A stretch of 64,000 bases of DNA from Paenibacillus faecis (GCF_008084145.1 NZ_VSDO01000006.1:484366-548365); one strand, 5' to 3'; shown: positions 1 through 9,033, numbered from the stretch's first letter. Numbers and translations: made by a program. Notes: generated by a model not told the origin, from the sequence alone.

Positions 1-47
1 AGGGACTCGTGAGATAATATAACCGTGTTCACAAACCGGGCTCAAGC

Positions 48-528
48 GCTAACCATAATCACCCGTCAAATGGGTGGTTTGCTCTAAAGCTATAAGCCTT
101 TATTACCGGCTCGCGTCTAAAAGCGCTAGCTTTCACTACGTTCAAGCTACTATGTGCCTTTGCCGCTTTTGCCTACCCTTGAAGGGATGCGATTATTACT
201 AGCTAGTACCCGTCAGACAATCTTGCTAACATAAAATTCCTGCATATCTGCATGCTTTTTTCCTGTTTGGACTCAAAATTTCTAAATTCCTGCAAATCTG
301 CAGGAATTTTCGACGAAACCGGCTCGTTTCTCTAAAATCGCTGGAAATGCCTGCAGATTTGCATCTTTTTTCGAATTCCCACGGGACCGGCCAGAAATAC
401 CTGCAGATTTGCATCCTTTTGGAGTTACGCCCCCATTCAGATGGCTTTTGGCTATAAGCATCACTACACCACCCGCATAGCAGGTGTTTTTTGTTTCGCA
501 CGCTTGCCAGCTCAACTGGCTAAAGCCC
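48..528. repeat. Composite repeat element, copy 1 (module A + array B + right hairpin)
   Basis: The left part (about 48-230, module A) opens with a hairpin of the form CACCCG...TGGGTGG. It is about 90% alike to 7018-7197 and 45757-45925. It is followed by array B (233-425), four palindromes based on CCTGCAAATCTGCAGG. The right part (about 428-528) holds a hairpin CCACCCGCATAGCAGGTG and is shared with 7510-7616. A hairpin near each end and no gene inside resemble a non-autonomous IS200/IS605-type element, but no transposase or defined target site is visible, so that assignment is inference. Short reading frames across it (for example 226-501) come from the repeats and are not credible genes. 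Confidence 0.7.
233..425. repeat. Array B, copy 1: four phased palindromes
   Basis: The CCTGC cores begin at 239, 289, 350 and 400, giving spacings of 50, 61 and 50 bp. Units 1 and 2 read CCTGCAnATCTGCA and units 3 and 4 read CCTGCAGATTTGCA, so orientation flips at the array centre. Unit 2 is a near-perfect palindrome with 11-bp arms (AAATTCCTGCA/TGCAGGAATTT). Confidence 0.85.
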
Positions 529-555
529 AAAAAAGACACTTCCCCCGGAAGCGTC
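529..555 (-). terminator. Terminator of the ABC/sigma operon
   Basis: On the minus strand a 9-bp stem (GACGCTTCC/GGAAGTGTC, one mismatch) is followed by six T. It lies about 135 bp beyond the stop of the last operon gene. Confidence 0.7.
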
Positions 556-688
556 TATCATATCTAGATTTAGGAATATACGTTCATTCTGGCCTTTTCC
601 CTAATTAGCGTCGGATTGTACTTCGTACTGTTTAAGCTGTACCGCGTATCGCGAACCGGCTTCGTCCGCGGAGTCAGCCGTATGTTCT

Positions 689-1549
689 TTAACGCACCAC
701 GCTATCCCGTCCGTACTGGCGGACAAAGTAGGCGTCCTCCAAGGTCGGCTCCGCCAAAGTCAGCCCCGGGAAAGGGCGATTTCCCCCGATCAGGCGAACA
801 TAAATGCCCTCCGCCATCTCACGAAAGTGAATCATATTCCGTTGGGAGCAGTTCTCGAACTGCTCCCGGGTTATAAGGCCCTCCCAAACTTCCAAGGGCA
901 ATTCGTCGTTCCAGCGGCGCGTCCCCCCTTCGAAACCGATCTTTCCCCGGTTGAGCCAAATGACATGATCCGCCGCTTCATCCCATTCGTTCATTTCGTG
1001 CACGGCGGCGATGACGGTCCTCCCTCCAGCATAACGGGACAAGTAACTGATTGCCATTTTCCGCTCGGCTGTATCCATCGCATTAAGCGGCTCATCCAGG
1101 AACAGAAAATAAGGTGCGGCCAAAAGAGCCTGAGCCAGGGCGATGCGGCGGCGAATCCCAAGCGAAAGCAGCTTGATCTTGTGGTTTCGGTATGGAATCA
1201 GGCGAAAATCGGACAATAGCGCATCGATCCGTTCTCGATGATACACCCCCTTCAACTCCGCCAAATAAGCGAGCAGACGGTATACCTTCATCTCCTCGTA
1301 GAGTTCGATCTCGGCCGGCACATAGCCGATTTGGCTCCTGAGCAGCGGCAGATCTTCGGCGGCGGACCGCTGGCGGTACAGGATTTCCCCCCTCCGGGGC
1401 AGTTGAAGGGTCGCCAGCAGCTCCAGCAGCGTTGTTTTCCCGGCTCCGTTCGCCCCGACCAACAGCGTCAGCCCCGGGGGGATGCGGAGCTTCCCGATTT
1501 CCAGGGTCAGCTCCCCCATAGGGTGGCGTATATTTTCCAGCATAATCAT
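689..1549 (-). CDS. ABC transporter ATP-binding protein
   Basis: This 286-residue protein is a cytoplasmic ABC ATPase. It has a Walker A motif (GANGAGKT, residues 32-39), a signature-like segment LLSLGIRRR (127-135) in place of a canonical LSGGQ, Walker B FLFLDEP (148-154) and an H-loop histidine near 184. The region after about residue 200 matches no domain I recognise. The ATG overlaps the stop of the preceding membrane gene as ATGA and has GGAG upstream, so translation is probably coupled and this ATPase energises that membrane protein. It is the last gene of the six-gene operon. The substrate cannot be told from sequence. Confidence 0.9.
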   Translation of the reverse strand: MIMLENIRHPMGELTLEIGKLRIPPGLTLLVGANGAGKTTLLELLATLQLPRRGEILYRQRSAAEDLPLLRSQIGYVPAEIELYEEMKVYRLLAYLAELKGVYHRERIDALLSDFRLIPYRNHKIKLLSLGIRRRIALAQALLAAPYFLFLDEPLNAMDTAERKMAISYLSRYAGGRTVIAAVHEMNEWDEAADHVIWLNRGKIGFEGGTRRWNDELPLEVWEGLITREQFENCSQRNMIHFREMAEGIYVRLIGGNRPFPGLTLAEPTLEDAYFVRQYGRDSVVR

Positions 1550-2400
1550 GGCCGCTCTCCTCCGTCCGGCCCCCCGCTCATACGCAGGCTGCGGTAGTAG
1601 GAACGCAGAAGCAATATGCCGCCGGCAAGCAGCATTCCCCCGTCCACGGCCGCATTAGCGTTCATTGTCCATTCGTGCGTCCGGGTATATTCCTCCAGCA
1701 CGAACCAGAGCACATAGGCTGCCGCAGCGACCGCACAAGCCAGGCTCATGCCTTTGCGAAACAAAACGTACATGGCCGCTCCCGCGGTCAACATGGAGAT
1801 CCCCAGCCATTCGAGTAAAAAGGGGATAAACGGCAGCGTCGTTTCCCCGGCCCACGAAACGCGCAGCCCGACCACCACCGAACTGATCAACGCCCAACTC
1901 AACATCAAGGCGATGACCATAAGCATTCGGCTGTAGACCACCAGCGCCGGCGGGTAAGGGGTAATGCTTTCTATGGCACGCATACCGCGGTCCCAGGAGC
2001 GGTAACTGAACAGCATGGACGCCAGGAGCATCAGCGGCGTTATAATCGGGAACAATCCGCCGGGAATTGTATCCCCGAATAGCATGATCCTGTAGGGCCG
2101 CTCCGGATCGATCAATAAAATCAACATAAGGAACACCGCCGACCCGGTCAATATTAGCGATTTCCGGTTTAAACGGAATTGGCTCCACAGCAGCCTGCGC
2201 AGGGAAGGCGTCTCCACCTGTGGATTAAAATCCAGCGATGGGGATACCGCTTTGGCTTTGAGCTTGTCGAAGTCCGGCTGCAGGGCCGCTATCAATGCCG
2301 CGGTTTCCGAGGGCGACGGCGGCGGCAGGACGGCTTGGCGCAGGGGCTCGGCCAGCTCCTTTTCCAACTGGGCCAATTCTCTATCAATGGAGGGGTTCAT
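1546..2400 (-). CDS. Membrane protein next to ECF sigma: ABC-2-type permease, possible anti-sigma
   Basis: I start this protein at the ATG at 2400 (284 residues). It has a GCGAGGTG ribosome site, and the longer frame would run deep into the sigma gene. Residues 1 to about 85 are hydrophilic, charged and proline-rich. About six hydrophobic segments follow, with the look of a small ABC-2 permease. It overlaps the sigma gene upstream by 17 bp and the ATPase downstream by 4 bp. The overlap and the cytoplasmic N-terminal region are the usual place and form of a membrane anti-sigma factor. No zinc-finger anti-sigma motif is visible, so a dual role is inference. Confidence 0.75.
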   Translation of the reverse strand: MNPSIDRELAQLEKELAEPLRQAVLPPPSPSETAALIAALQPDFDKLKAKAVSPSLDFNPQVETPSLRRLLWSQFRLNRKSLILTGSAVFLMLILLIDPERPYRIMLFGDTIPGGLFPIITPLMLLASMLFSYRSWDRGMRAIESITPYPPALVVYSRMLMVIALMLSWALISSVVVGLRVSWAGETTLPFIPFLLEWLGISMLTAGAAMYVLFRKGMSLACAVAAAAYVLWFVLEEYTRTHEWTMNANAAVDGGMLLAGGILLLRSYYRSLRMSGGPDGGERP

Positions 2401-3004
2401 GAGGGTACACCTCGCTTTCTTGTTTTTGCTTGATTCGCCTGCCATAGTCGGAAGAGGCAAATTCCGATGATTTGGACAGCGCCCGCTTCAGCTTGCGCAG
2501 CGCCCCGTACAAATGGGATTTGACCGAGCTTAGCGGTATTTCCAGCATCTCCGCGATCTCCTGCAGCTTCAGTTCGTGAAAGAACCGCATTCTTACGATG
2601 TTCTGCTGGACCTCGGGCAGCCATTCCAGCGATTCGGCGATTTGCTCCACCGTTTCCTGCCTCTCCAGCAGCTCTTCGGCCCCCGGCGAGGGGTCCGCAT
2701 CCTCCGGCATTTCGTCCGCGGCCGCATGCTCGGAGCGGTAAGAGGCGCTCCTCCAGTAATCGCGGCACAAATTCAGCGCAACCTTGTATAGCCAGGGCCT
2801 GAGCTGATCCAGCGCCCCGTGCCTATCCAGATGCCGAATGAGCCTGATAAACGTCTCCTGCACCAAATCCTCCGCTTTCGCCCGGTCCCCCAACTGCTGC
2901 GTAATGTAGCTGAGCAGAGGCCCGTGATATCGGGTCACCAGCAGCTCGAAGGCCTCCTGTTCCCCTTGGGCCATGCGCTCCGCCAATTGTTGATCGGAAA
3001 TCAT
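2384..3004 (-). CDS. ECF-family RNA polymerase sigma factor
   Basis: This 206-residue protein has the two ECF sigma domains. Region 2 (about residues 10-80) contains a DLVQETFIRL-type segment and RPWLYKVALN. Region 4 (about 125-180) is a helix-turn-helix with LQEIAEMLEIPLSSVKSHL. The two are joined by an acidic linker (about 95-115). It would direct core RNA polymerase to alternative promoters. A GAGGAGGAG ribosome site precedes the ATG. It sits between two ABC modules in one operon and overlaps the next membrane gene, suggesting that this exporter cluster is its main target. The C-terminal tail of about 20 residues is lysine-rich and likely disordered. Confidence 0.93.
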   Translation of the reverse strand: MISDQQLAERMAQGEQEAFELLVTRYHGPLLSYITQQLGDRAKAEDLVQETFIRLIRHLDRHGALDQLRPWLYKVALNLCRDYWRSASYRSEHAAADEMPEDADPSPGAEELLERQETVEQIAESLEWLPEVQQNIVRMRFFHELKLQEIAEMLEIPLSSVKSHLYGALRKLKRALSKSSEFASSDYGRRIKQKQESEVYPHEPLH

Positions 3005-3070
3005 GCCTCTCCTCCTCTCTCGTTCCTGGTCGTTCTCAATTTATATTTTTGAATTCCCGTCTTCTTCCGT

Positions 3071-3793
3071 TTATTCTTCTTCCTCAACAATCCAGCGATC
3101 CCTTTTCCCGATCAGCCATAGCGAGAATCCCAGCAATCCCCCGGCACCCGCCAGCAGAACAAGACGATTGGCCACAAAGGTGCCGTCCACGGGAAGAAAC
3201 TCGGCATATAGCGTGAATCCCTTCAATAGATCGCCCCTGCTGATCGTATCTAAAACCCAGATCGAAAAACCGGATACAAGTCCGCCATAAGTTTTTCGGA
3301 AAATAAGCATGCCAGCCAGGGTCAGGGAAGACAGCAGCATGAACGCAGGCAAATTCTGCAGCATAAGTGCGGGAATTCCCGTGCTCACCTTGACCCCTTC
3401 TCCCCCGGACCAGGGATACATCAAAGTCTTGATTTCTCCGAACTTCGCCAAGTAAACGAGCATCCACCCTACATTCAATACGGAGGCGTACCCTAAGGCG
3501 AGCAGCCACTTCCGCAAGGCGATCAAGTGAAGAGATACCGGATAAGTGGCTATCATTTCCATCCCCCCTCCTCCGAGTTCCCGTTGGAACATCACGAGGG
3601 TCATCATGATAACGAGGGGAAACATGCCCATCTCGGAAAAGTAATATACCATTCTTGGCCGGTTCGGATCGCCGCTCAGAATGCCGATCAGGTACAGCAG
3701 AAATATCAGGACGACCAGTCCGGCAACAGGCTGCTTTTGCAGCTTGAAGTCAAAAGAAAGGCCCCGGCGGAGTTGTTCCAAAGCCGTCTTCAT
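3071..3793 (-). CDS. ABC-2-type membrane protein
   Basis: I start at the ATG at 3793, whose bases overlap the stop of the preceding gene as ATGA; this gives 240 residues. About six hydrophobic segments are visible, in the pattern of an ABC-2 permease half. The protein has no recognisable enzyme motif. It would pair with the ATPase at 5939-6829 and the large membrane protein at 3790-5946 as one exporter. Its C-terminus is short and charged (RDRWIVEEEE). The stop lies 66 bp before the sigma gene, so all six genes can share one transcript. Confidence 0.75.
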   Translation of the reverse strand: MKTALEQLRRGLSFDFKLQKQPVAGLVVLIFLLYLIGILSGDPNRPRMVYYFSEMGMFPLVIMMTLVMFQRELGGGGMEMIATYPVSLHLIALRKWLLALGYASVLNVGWMLVYLAKFGEIKTLMYPWSGGEGVKVSTGIPALMLQNLPAFMLLSSLTLAGMLIFRKTYGGLVSGFSIWVLDTISRGDLLKGFTLYAEFLPVDGTFVANRLVLLAGAGGLLGFSLWLIGKRDRWIVEEEE

Positions 3794-5946
3794 TGGCCCA
3801 TCACCCGCTTCCATACCTGTTCCCACTCGGAATAAGGAATTTTGCGATCCTCACTGCTGTCTTTGCCGTCCGAATTCCGGATTTCCAGCCCCCGGTCATA
3901 AAAAATATTCAGCACTCGCTTCACCTGCTCGAGCTTCCCTTCGTCCAAAGCCTTGCCCACCTGATTCATCATGCGCAAATTCAACCTATTCGGATCGCGC
4001 TCCTTCTCATTGGAATAAAGTTCGTAAAGCAGATTGCTGTCCGCTTGGCCTAGGGTCAAATCCTGAGTGCTGTAACCCTCCTCTTCGTAAAAGTAAACAT
4101 ACCACATCAGAGCGCGAAGCTGGAGCCGGATGTCCTCTTCAACCTGGAGGTTCGGATCCTCGTCCCGCCGACTGCCCAGCAGCATTTCGTTCATCACGAT
4201 TTTGGCCAAATATTCGGGATAGGAATTGTTCGACATAATATAGGCCTGGTTCTCCACGCTGTAAGTAATATAACTGTAATTCGGCAGATACAGCAGTTGA
4301 GTCAAGCGGGGATTAAAATGGTCCACCCAGCCGGCGAAATACCCGTACATGTCCTGCCAGCGTTGCAGCACTAGATTCCCGAAACGCTGATCATAGGGGG
4401 ATGTCATCACCTTCCCCGGAAAACCCGGTTTGGTCAGTTCTGTAAAAGTCCCGCCAAACAGGCTTAGCCCATCCCTGATTTGTCCCTCAAATATCTGTGT
4501 CCCTTCCTGCCGTTTCGTTTCCGGAATGCTCGTATATAACGGATAAGCAAAGCCTTCCGCCTTCAGTTTCAAAGAGGTGTTTCCCTGAACCAGCAATCGA
4601 GAGCCCAATTCAATGCCGGAGTCGTGCTGTGTCTTTACGTAAATGGATTGATAGCCGGGCAGCGGATACCAGGCGATATAACCCGGAAGAAACAAGCTCA
4701 TTCCTTTGCTAAAAGCATAGACGGAGCCTTGCCCCTGGAAGCCCGGGGCATAATCGAACAAGGTTCCGCCGTAGGCGACCTCAACTTTAAGCGCGACATC
4801 CCCGGCCTTGGGGAGCTGAATCGCCAGCCGCTCGCCATTATGGGTGAAAGAGGCGGGGTCGCCGTTTATCTTGGCCTCCTTGACCTGAAAGCTCCGGTTT
4901 AACGTCAGATGTATCTCGTTCCGTCCGCTCAACTCCCCAGCCGGAATATTGAGGACTGCCCGTAGATCCAGAAAATCCCCCTTCCGTTTTTTCAGGGTGA
5001 TATCGTAGTCTTCGATGACAAACATATCCGTCTTTTTCCCTTCTGGAGAGTCCTCTCCCATCATTTCCAGTCCCGGATCGGCCAGTTTCGCCCGGTAACC
5101 GTCGTACCGTTCTTTCCAGATCAGCCCGTAAGGGACAAACGCGCCGACCGCCAGCAGCAGAGCGAGCCCTCCGGCCGTCCATACCGCCAGCTTGTGTTTG
5201 GTCGGGCGTATCCGGTCCAGCACCGTTACGCCGACCGCCAGCAGCAGGAGCGTAAAGGAGAACACAAACATACGGGAATAAAACAGCTCATTCCCAAGGA
5301 CATCAAACCCCCAAGCGTCATGCGGCGCTCCCTCCATAGTAAGCAGTCGGTTCAAATGAAAAGTCCGCAACAGATTTAGGCCGGCTTTATCGATCAGAAA
5401 GATATCCATAAAGAAGGTGCCGAACATCCAGGCACAAAAGCCGATGAGATAGACGACCCGATTCGGAATCGCAATCGCCAGCAGCATGGCCAAGGCGAAG
5501 GTAACCAGGTAGGACACCTCATAGGTCATGGCAAAAAAGACTGTATACTCGCGGGTAATTTCCGGAAGCACGCCCTGACTTCCCGAAAACCAGGCGTATA
5601 GGCCCGCGGCCACGAGCGTAAAAAGGGAGCAATAGAGCACGCCGGCTAAATATTTGGCGGAAACTTTAGTTCCGTAGGAAACCGGAAGCGCGGAGCTCCA
5701 TTCATAAGAGGGCCGGCGGATATCCCTGCGGACACTCAATATGCCGAGAAACACGACCAGTCCCAACGTCATGGTTTGAATTAACGCGTGCATGTTGTAA
5801 GCTTCTTGAAACAAATTTTGCTCAGGAGAAACCCGACCGAGCGCCAATCCGTTAAACAGGGCGAAAAACACAGGAAGAGCAAGCAGCCAGGGATTGCGGA
5901 AGAGCATGGCCAATTCAAAAACAAATTGCCTCCACCACTTACTCAT
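3790..5946 (-). CDS. Large ABC-2 permease with extracytoplasmic M1-peptidase-like region
   Basis: Translation most likely starts at the ATG at 5946 (718 residues), overlapping the upstream ATPase by 8 bp; the open frame further upstream lies inside that ATPase gene. The N-terminal third carries six or more membrane segments of ABC-2 type. After a last membrane segment near residue 305 there is a long soluble part rich in beta strands, similar in feel to the non-catalytic part of M1 aminopeptidases. I see no HEXXH zinc motif, so it is probably not an active peptidase. Transport substrate unknown. Both the permease assignment and the M1 resemblance come from reading alone. Confidence 0.75.
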   Translation of the reverse strand: MSKWWRQFVFELAMLFRNPWLLALPVFFALFNGLALGRVSPEQNLFQEAYNMHALIQTMTLGLVVFLGILSVRRDIRRPSYEWSSALPVSYGTKVSAKYLAGVLYCSLFTLVAAGLYAWFSGSQGVLPEITREYTVFFAMTYEVSYLVTFALAMLLAIAIPNRVVYLIGFCAWMFGTFFMDIFLIDKAGLNLLRTFHLNRLLTMEGAPHDAWGFDVLGNELFYSRMFVFSFTLLLLAVGVTVLDRIRPTKHKLAVWTAGGLALLLAVGAFVPYGLIWKERYDGYRAKLADPGLEMMGEDSPEGKKTDMFVIEDYDITLKKRKGDFLDLRAVLNIPAGELSGRNEIHLTLNRSFQVKEAKINGDPASFTHNGERLAIQLPKAGDVALKVEVAYGGTLFDYAPGFQGQGSVYAFSKGMSLFLPGYIAWYPLPGYQSIYVKTQHDSGIELGSRLLVQGNTSLKLKAEGFAYPLYTSIPETKRQEGTQIFEGQIRDGLSLFGGTFTELTKPGFPGKVMTSPYDQRFGNLVLQRWQDMYGYFAGWVDHFNPRLTQLLYLPNYSYITYSVENQAYIMSNNSYPEYLAKIVMNEMLLGSRRDEDPNLQVEEDIRLQLRALMWYVYFYEEEGYSTQDLTLGQADSNLLYELYSNEKERDPNRLNLRMMNQVGKALDEGKLEQVKRVLNIFYDRGLEIRNSDGKDSSEDRKIPYSEWEQVWKRVMGQ

Positions 5947-6829
5947 AGCTGTAAGCCCCTTCCTTTCGACCGCTCCGCAGCAGCGCCAGGTAACCATCCT
6001 CCAGGGACGGGCGAACCTGAACGGCGCCGGACCCCGCCGGAGGGGTCTCCCCGATGATCCGGCAGCGCAGTCCATTCTCTGTCCGGCGGGTGGAGACGAT
6101 CGACATGGGGTCGAGTCTTGCGAATTGCTCCTCGCTGACCACTTCCTCCCAAACCTTGCCCCGGCCGAATTCCTGAAGCTCCGTCAACTCCCCGGACATT
6201 CTGACCCGCCCCCGGTCAAGGACGGCGATCTGCCGGCAGTTGCTCTCGATATCGGCTACGATGTGGGTAGAGAGCAGCACGATCCGCCCCAAGCTGAACC
6301 GGGTCAACAGATTGCGGAAACGGACACGCTCCTCCGGGTCGAGCCCGGCCGTAGGTTCGTCGACGATGAGCACCTGCGGCGATCCGAGCAAGGCTTGGGC
6401 GATGCCGAGACGGCGCTTCATGCCCCCTGAGTAAGTCTTTACCCGTTTCCCGGCTTTATCCTGAAGATTGACCTCCTCCAGCAGACGCCCGATCTCCCGT
6501 TTACGCTGTTTCGGGTCGTTCATCCCTTTCATCGCGCCCACGTAGTCCAGATACTCGCTACCCGTCAACTGCGGGTAGACCTGAAACTGTTGGGGCAAGT
6601 AGCCGATGATTTTGCGGATATCTTCCGCTTTCCGCAGCGGGATCCCGTTGATTGACGCCTCGCCCGAGGTGGGCTCCACCAGCGTGGCCAGAATCCGCAT
6701 CAGCGACGATTTTCCCGCTCCGTTCGGGCCGAGCAAGCCCACCATCCCTTCGTGAAGCGTCAGCGTGACATCGTTTAGGGCCAAGCCGCCTCTCCGGTAT
6801 TTTTTGGATAAGTGTTTAATTTCTATCAT
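5939..6829 (-). CDS. ABC transporter ATP-binding protein
   Basis: This 296-residue ATPase is the first gene of the operon. It has Walker A GPNGAGKSS (34-42), the signature YSGGM (133-137), Walker B VLIVDEP (153-159) and a D-loop GLD. It belongs to the class of ATPases that drive ABC-2 exporters. The region after residue 210 is the usual extra C-terminal part of this class. It should bind the membrane proteins encoded directly downstream. A GAGG box precedes the ATG at a usable distance. The substrate is unknown; drugs, peptides or lipids are all possible. Confidence 0.93.
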   Translation of the reverse strand: MIEIKHLSKKYRRGGLALNDVTLTLHEGMVGLLGPNGAGKSSLMRILATLVEPTSGEASINGIPLRKAEDIRKIIGYLPQQFQVYPQLTGSEYLDYVGAMKGMNDPKQRKREIGRLLEEVNLQDKAGKRVKTYSGGMKRRLGIAQALLGSPQVLIVDEPTAGLDPEERVRFRNLLTRFSLGRIVLLSTHIVADIESNCRQIAVLDRGRVRMSGELTELQEFGRGKVWEEVVSEEQFARLDPMSIVSTRRTENGLRCRIIGETPPAGSGAVQVRPSLEDGYLALLRSGRKEGAYSYE

Positions 6830-7017
6830 AAAAAATCCTCATTTCCAACCAAATTCAATACTCCGCGCGGATCGTATCTGTACCTGTAACGGGAAGGCTG
6901 ACAAAAAAGTTCGTGCGACGATTAAAAAATCAAACTGGAAATATTACAAAAAACCATCCCCCGGCAACGGCTGCATTATGCATTATGCATCAAGCGTTAA
7001 GGTTCCGAAGGATGGCA

Positions 7018-7617
7018 TTACCCGCCAAAATCAAAACGACCCGTTTGAACGGGTGGTGCTCTAAGGCTATAAGCCTTTATTACCGGCTTGCATCTAAAGG
7101 CGCTAGCTTTCACTACGTTCAAGCTATTATGCCGCTGCCGCTTTTGCCTACCCCTGAAGGGGTGCGATTATTACTAGTACCCCGTCAGACAACCTTGATA
7201 ACATAAAATTCCTGCATATCTGCATGCTTTTTTCCTGTTTGGACTCAAAATTTCTAAATACCTGCAAATCTGCAGGAATTTTCGACGAAACCGGCTCGTT
7301 TCTCTAAAATCGCTGGAAATGCCTGCAGATTTGCATCTTTTTTCGCATTCCCTCGGGAATCGGCTTAAATACCTGCAGATTTGCATCTTTTTGGAGTTGG
7401 AAGCTTGGAAGCACTCTAGGCGCCTCTTTGGATGTGACATATCACTTCGATTAGCTATTAAGCCACCCTTTTCCTTTCGTTATACATCGTAGCTTGAACA
7501 CTCTTATGATAACGACCCCAATCAGATGGTTTTTGGAATATAAGCATCACTGCACCACCCGCATAGCACGTGGTTTTTTGTTTCGCACGCTTCGCGAGCT
7601 CAACTGGCTAAAGCCCC
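7018..7617. repeat. Composite repeat element, copy 2
   Basis: Module A lies at about 7018-7197 and begins with the perfect hairpin ACCCGTTTGAACGGGT. Array B follows at 7205-7395 and the right-end hairpin CCACCCGCATAGCACGTGG at 7552-7572. Relative to copy 1 this copy carries about 110 extra bases (7397-7508) between array and right end; their first part (GGAAGCTTGGAAGCAC) is also present after copy 3. The stretch 6830-7017 before the element holds the upstream region of the ABC operon, and I see no gene in it. Confidence 0.7.
7205..7395. repeat. Array B, copy 2: four phased palindromes
   Basis: CCTGC cores start at 7211, 7261, 7322 and 7372, again spaced 50, 61 and 50 bp with an orientation flip between units 2 and 3. 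Spacers between units match copy 1 closely. Confidence 0.85.
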
Positions 7618-7621
7618 AAAT

Positions 7622-7656
7622 AAAACAGGCTGCCCGTTAAGGACAGCCTGTTTACA
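7622..7656 (-). terminator. Terminator of deoC
   Basis: A stem AACAGGCTG/CAGCCTGTT with an 11-base loop is followed on the minus strand by a T-rich run. It starts a few bases past the deoC stop. Confidence 0.8.
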
Positions 7657-7664
7657 TCGTATTT

Positions 7665-8342
7665 TTAATAATCCGTGCGGCTGCTCAGCCCCTGCGCGAT
7701 CGCAACGCCCGCGCTCGTTCCGAGCCGGGTCGCTCCCGCCGCGAGCATCGCCTCCGCATCGGCCAAGCTTCGCACGCCGCCCGAGGCCTTGACGCCGATG
7801 CCGGGGCCTACCGTCTTCGCCATCAGCTCGACCGCCTCAATGGTAGCTCCGCCGGTGGAGAAGCCCGTCGAGGTCTTCACGAAATCCGCGCCGGCCGACA
7901 CGGCCAGCTTGCAAGCCCGTTCGATCTCTTTTTCCGTGAGCAGACAGGTTTCCAGAATCACCTTCACCAGCGCCTTGCCGGCAGCGCTCTCCACCACCGC
8001 AACCATGTCGCGGACCACGGCTTCGTCGTCCCCGTCTTTCAGCGCTCCGATATTGATGACCATGTCCACTTCCGTCGCTCCGTCGCGAATCGCTTGAGCC
8101 GTTTCAAAAGCCTTGACCTCGGAAGCCGACGCGCCCAGCGGAAATCCGATCACCGTGCACACCTTAACCTCCGGAGTGTCCTTCAACGCCTCCGCGGCCG
8201 TCTTCACCCAGTACGGATTGACGCATACGGAAGCAAAACGGTGCTCCTTCGCTTCGGCGGCCAGCTTGAGGATCGCTTCTTTGCCCGCATCGGCTTTGAG
8301 CAGCGTATGGTCGATCCGGCTTAATACTGATTGTGTCGTCAT
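7665..8342 (-). CDS. deoC: Deoxyribose-phosphate aldolase
   Basis: DeoC cleaves 2-deoxyribose-5-phosphate to glyceraldehyde-3-phosphate and acetaldehyde, the last step of deoxynucleoside breakdown. The 225 residues match the family's usual length. The Schiff-base lysine is K156 in FVKTSTGF, with D93 (EVDMVINIG) and K185 (GVKASGGVR) as the other active-site residues. GGAGGT lies 8 bases before the ATG. The gene follows def by 18 bp on the same strand, so the two are probably co-transcribed, although their functions are unrelated. No other deoxynucleoside genes are near. Confidence 0.96.
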   Translation of the reverse strand: MTTQSVLSRIDHTLLKADAGKEAILKLAAEAKEHRFASVCVNPYWVKTAAEALKDTPEVKVCTVIGFPLGASASEVKAFETAQAIRDGATEVDMVINIGALKDGDDEAVVRDMVAVVESAAGKALVKVILETCLLTEKEIERACKLAVSAGADFVKTSTGFSTGGATIEAVELMAKTVGPGIGVKASGGVRSLADAEAMLAAGATRLGTSAGVAIAQGLSSRTDY

Positions 8343-8360
8343 AAAATAGTACCTCCGCTT

Positions 8361-8942
8361 TTAATATAGGCTGGTGATTTGTACGCCCTCGGGAAGCTTG
8401 AAAGGGTGCTCCTTGTTAATCCGATCGTAGAACATAATTCCGTTCAGGTGATCGATTTCATGCTGCATGACGATGGCGTCGAAGCCTTTGAACCGAAGCT
8501 TTAACTCCTTGCCTTCGCCGTCGTAGGCTTTAATCTGCACCTTCTCGTAACGGGGCACGAAGCCCTGGACCACCCGGTCCACCGACAGGCAGCCTTCGCT
8601 CTCCGGCAGATAGATCATCGCCGCCGAGTGGCTGACGATTTTGGGGTTATACAAGGCGATCTCCCGGTCATTCCCCTGATCGTCCGTGAGCAAGGCGGCA
8701 AACATCCGCTTGTTTAAGCCGATTTGGTTAGCCGAGAGGCCAACCCCGGCCCGGAGCTTGTATTTCTTGCTGATTTCCGGGTCCTGGCTGTTTTTGAGGA
8801 AAAGCAGCATCGCCGCCATTTCCTCCCGATCCTCCTCCGTCGGCGGAACGCTTACCGGCTCCGTCACCACGCGCAAAATCGGGTCGCCCTCCCGAACGAT
8901 ATCATCCATAGTAATCATATAATCGCTTTTAAATTTACTCAT
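8361..8942 (-). CDS. def: Peptide deformylase
   Basis: This enzyme removes the N-formyl group from new proteins. I take the ATG at 8942 (193 residues), which follows an AGGG box; an upstream ATG at 8969 lacks a ribosome site. The three metal-binding motifs are present: GVGLSANQ (67-73, a variant of GLAAPQ with S and N), EGCLS with C118, and QHEIDH with H161, E162 and H165. The insertion around residues 35-62 is typical of the longer Gram-positive type 2 enzymes. It lies just upstream of deoC. Confidence 0.95.
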   Translation of the reverse strand: MSKFKSDYMITMDDIVREGDPILRVVTEPVSVPPTEEDREEMAAMLLFLKNSQDPEISKKYKLRAGVGLSANQIGLNKRMFAALLTDDQGNDREIALYNPKIVSHSAAMIYLPESEGCLSVDRVVQGFVPRYEKVQIKAYDGEGKELKLRFKGFDAIVMQHEIDHLNGIMFYDRINKEHPFKLPEGVQITSLY

Positions 8943-9033
8943 GAGTGAGCCCTTCATCCACCTTCGCATACTAAATTTTCCCGTCCATTCAGATCAGCCC
9001 CCAGCTTAGCATGGGGCGAGCCCCGTGTCAAAG

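Noticed and set aside
233-425. Possible CRISPR array
   Set aside because: The units are few, palindromic and flip orientation, the spacers are the same in different copies and no cas gene is present.
226-539. Open frames across repeat arrays (also 7174-7440, 12469-13026, 45879-46362, 50554-51456) with peptides such as LQICRYF and CKSAGI
   Set aside because: They arise from the repeats in several frames, have no ribosome sites and change length from copy to copy.
3790-5946. Active M1 metallopeptidase
   Set aside because: No HEXXH-E zinc motif is present.
7010-7620. Intact insertion sequence
   Set aside because: No transposase frame is present; only ends with hairpins can be seen.
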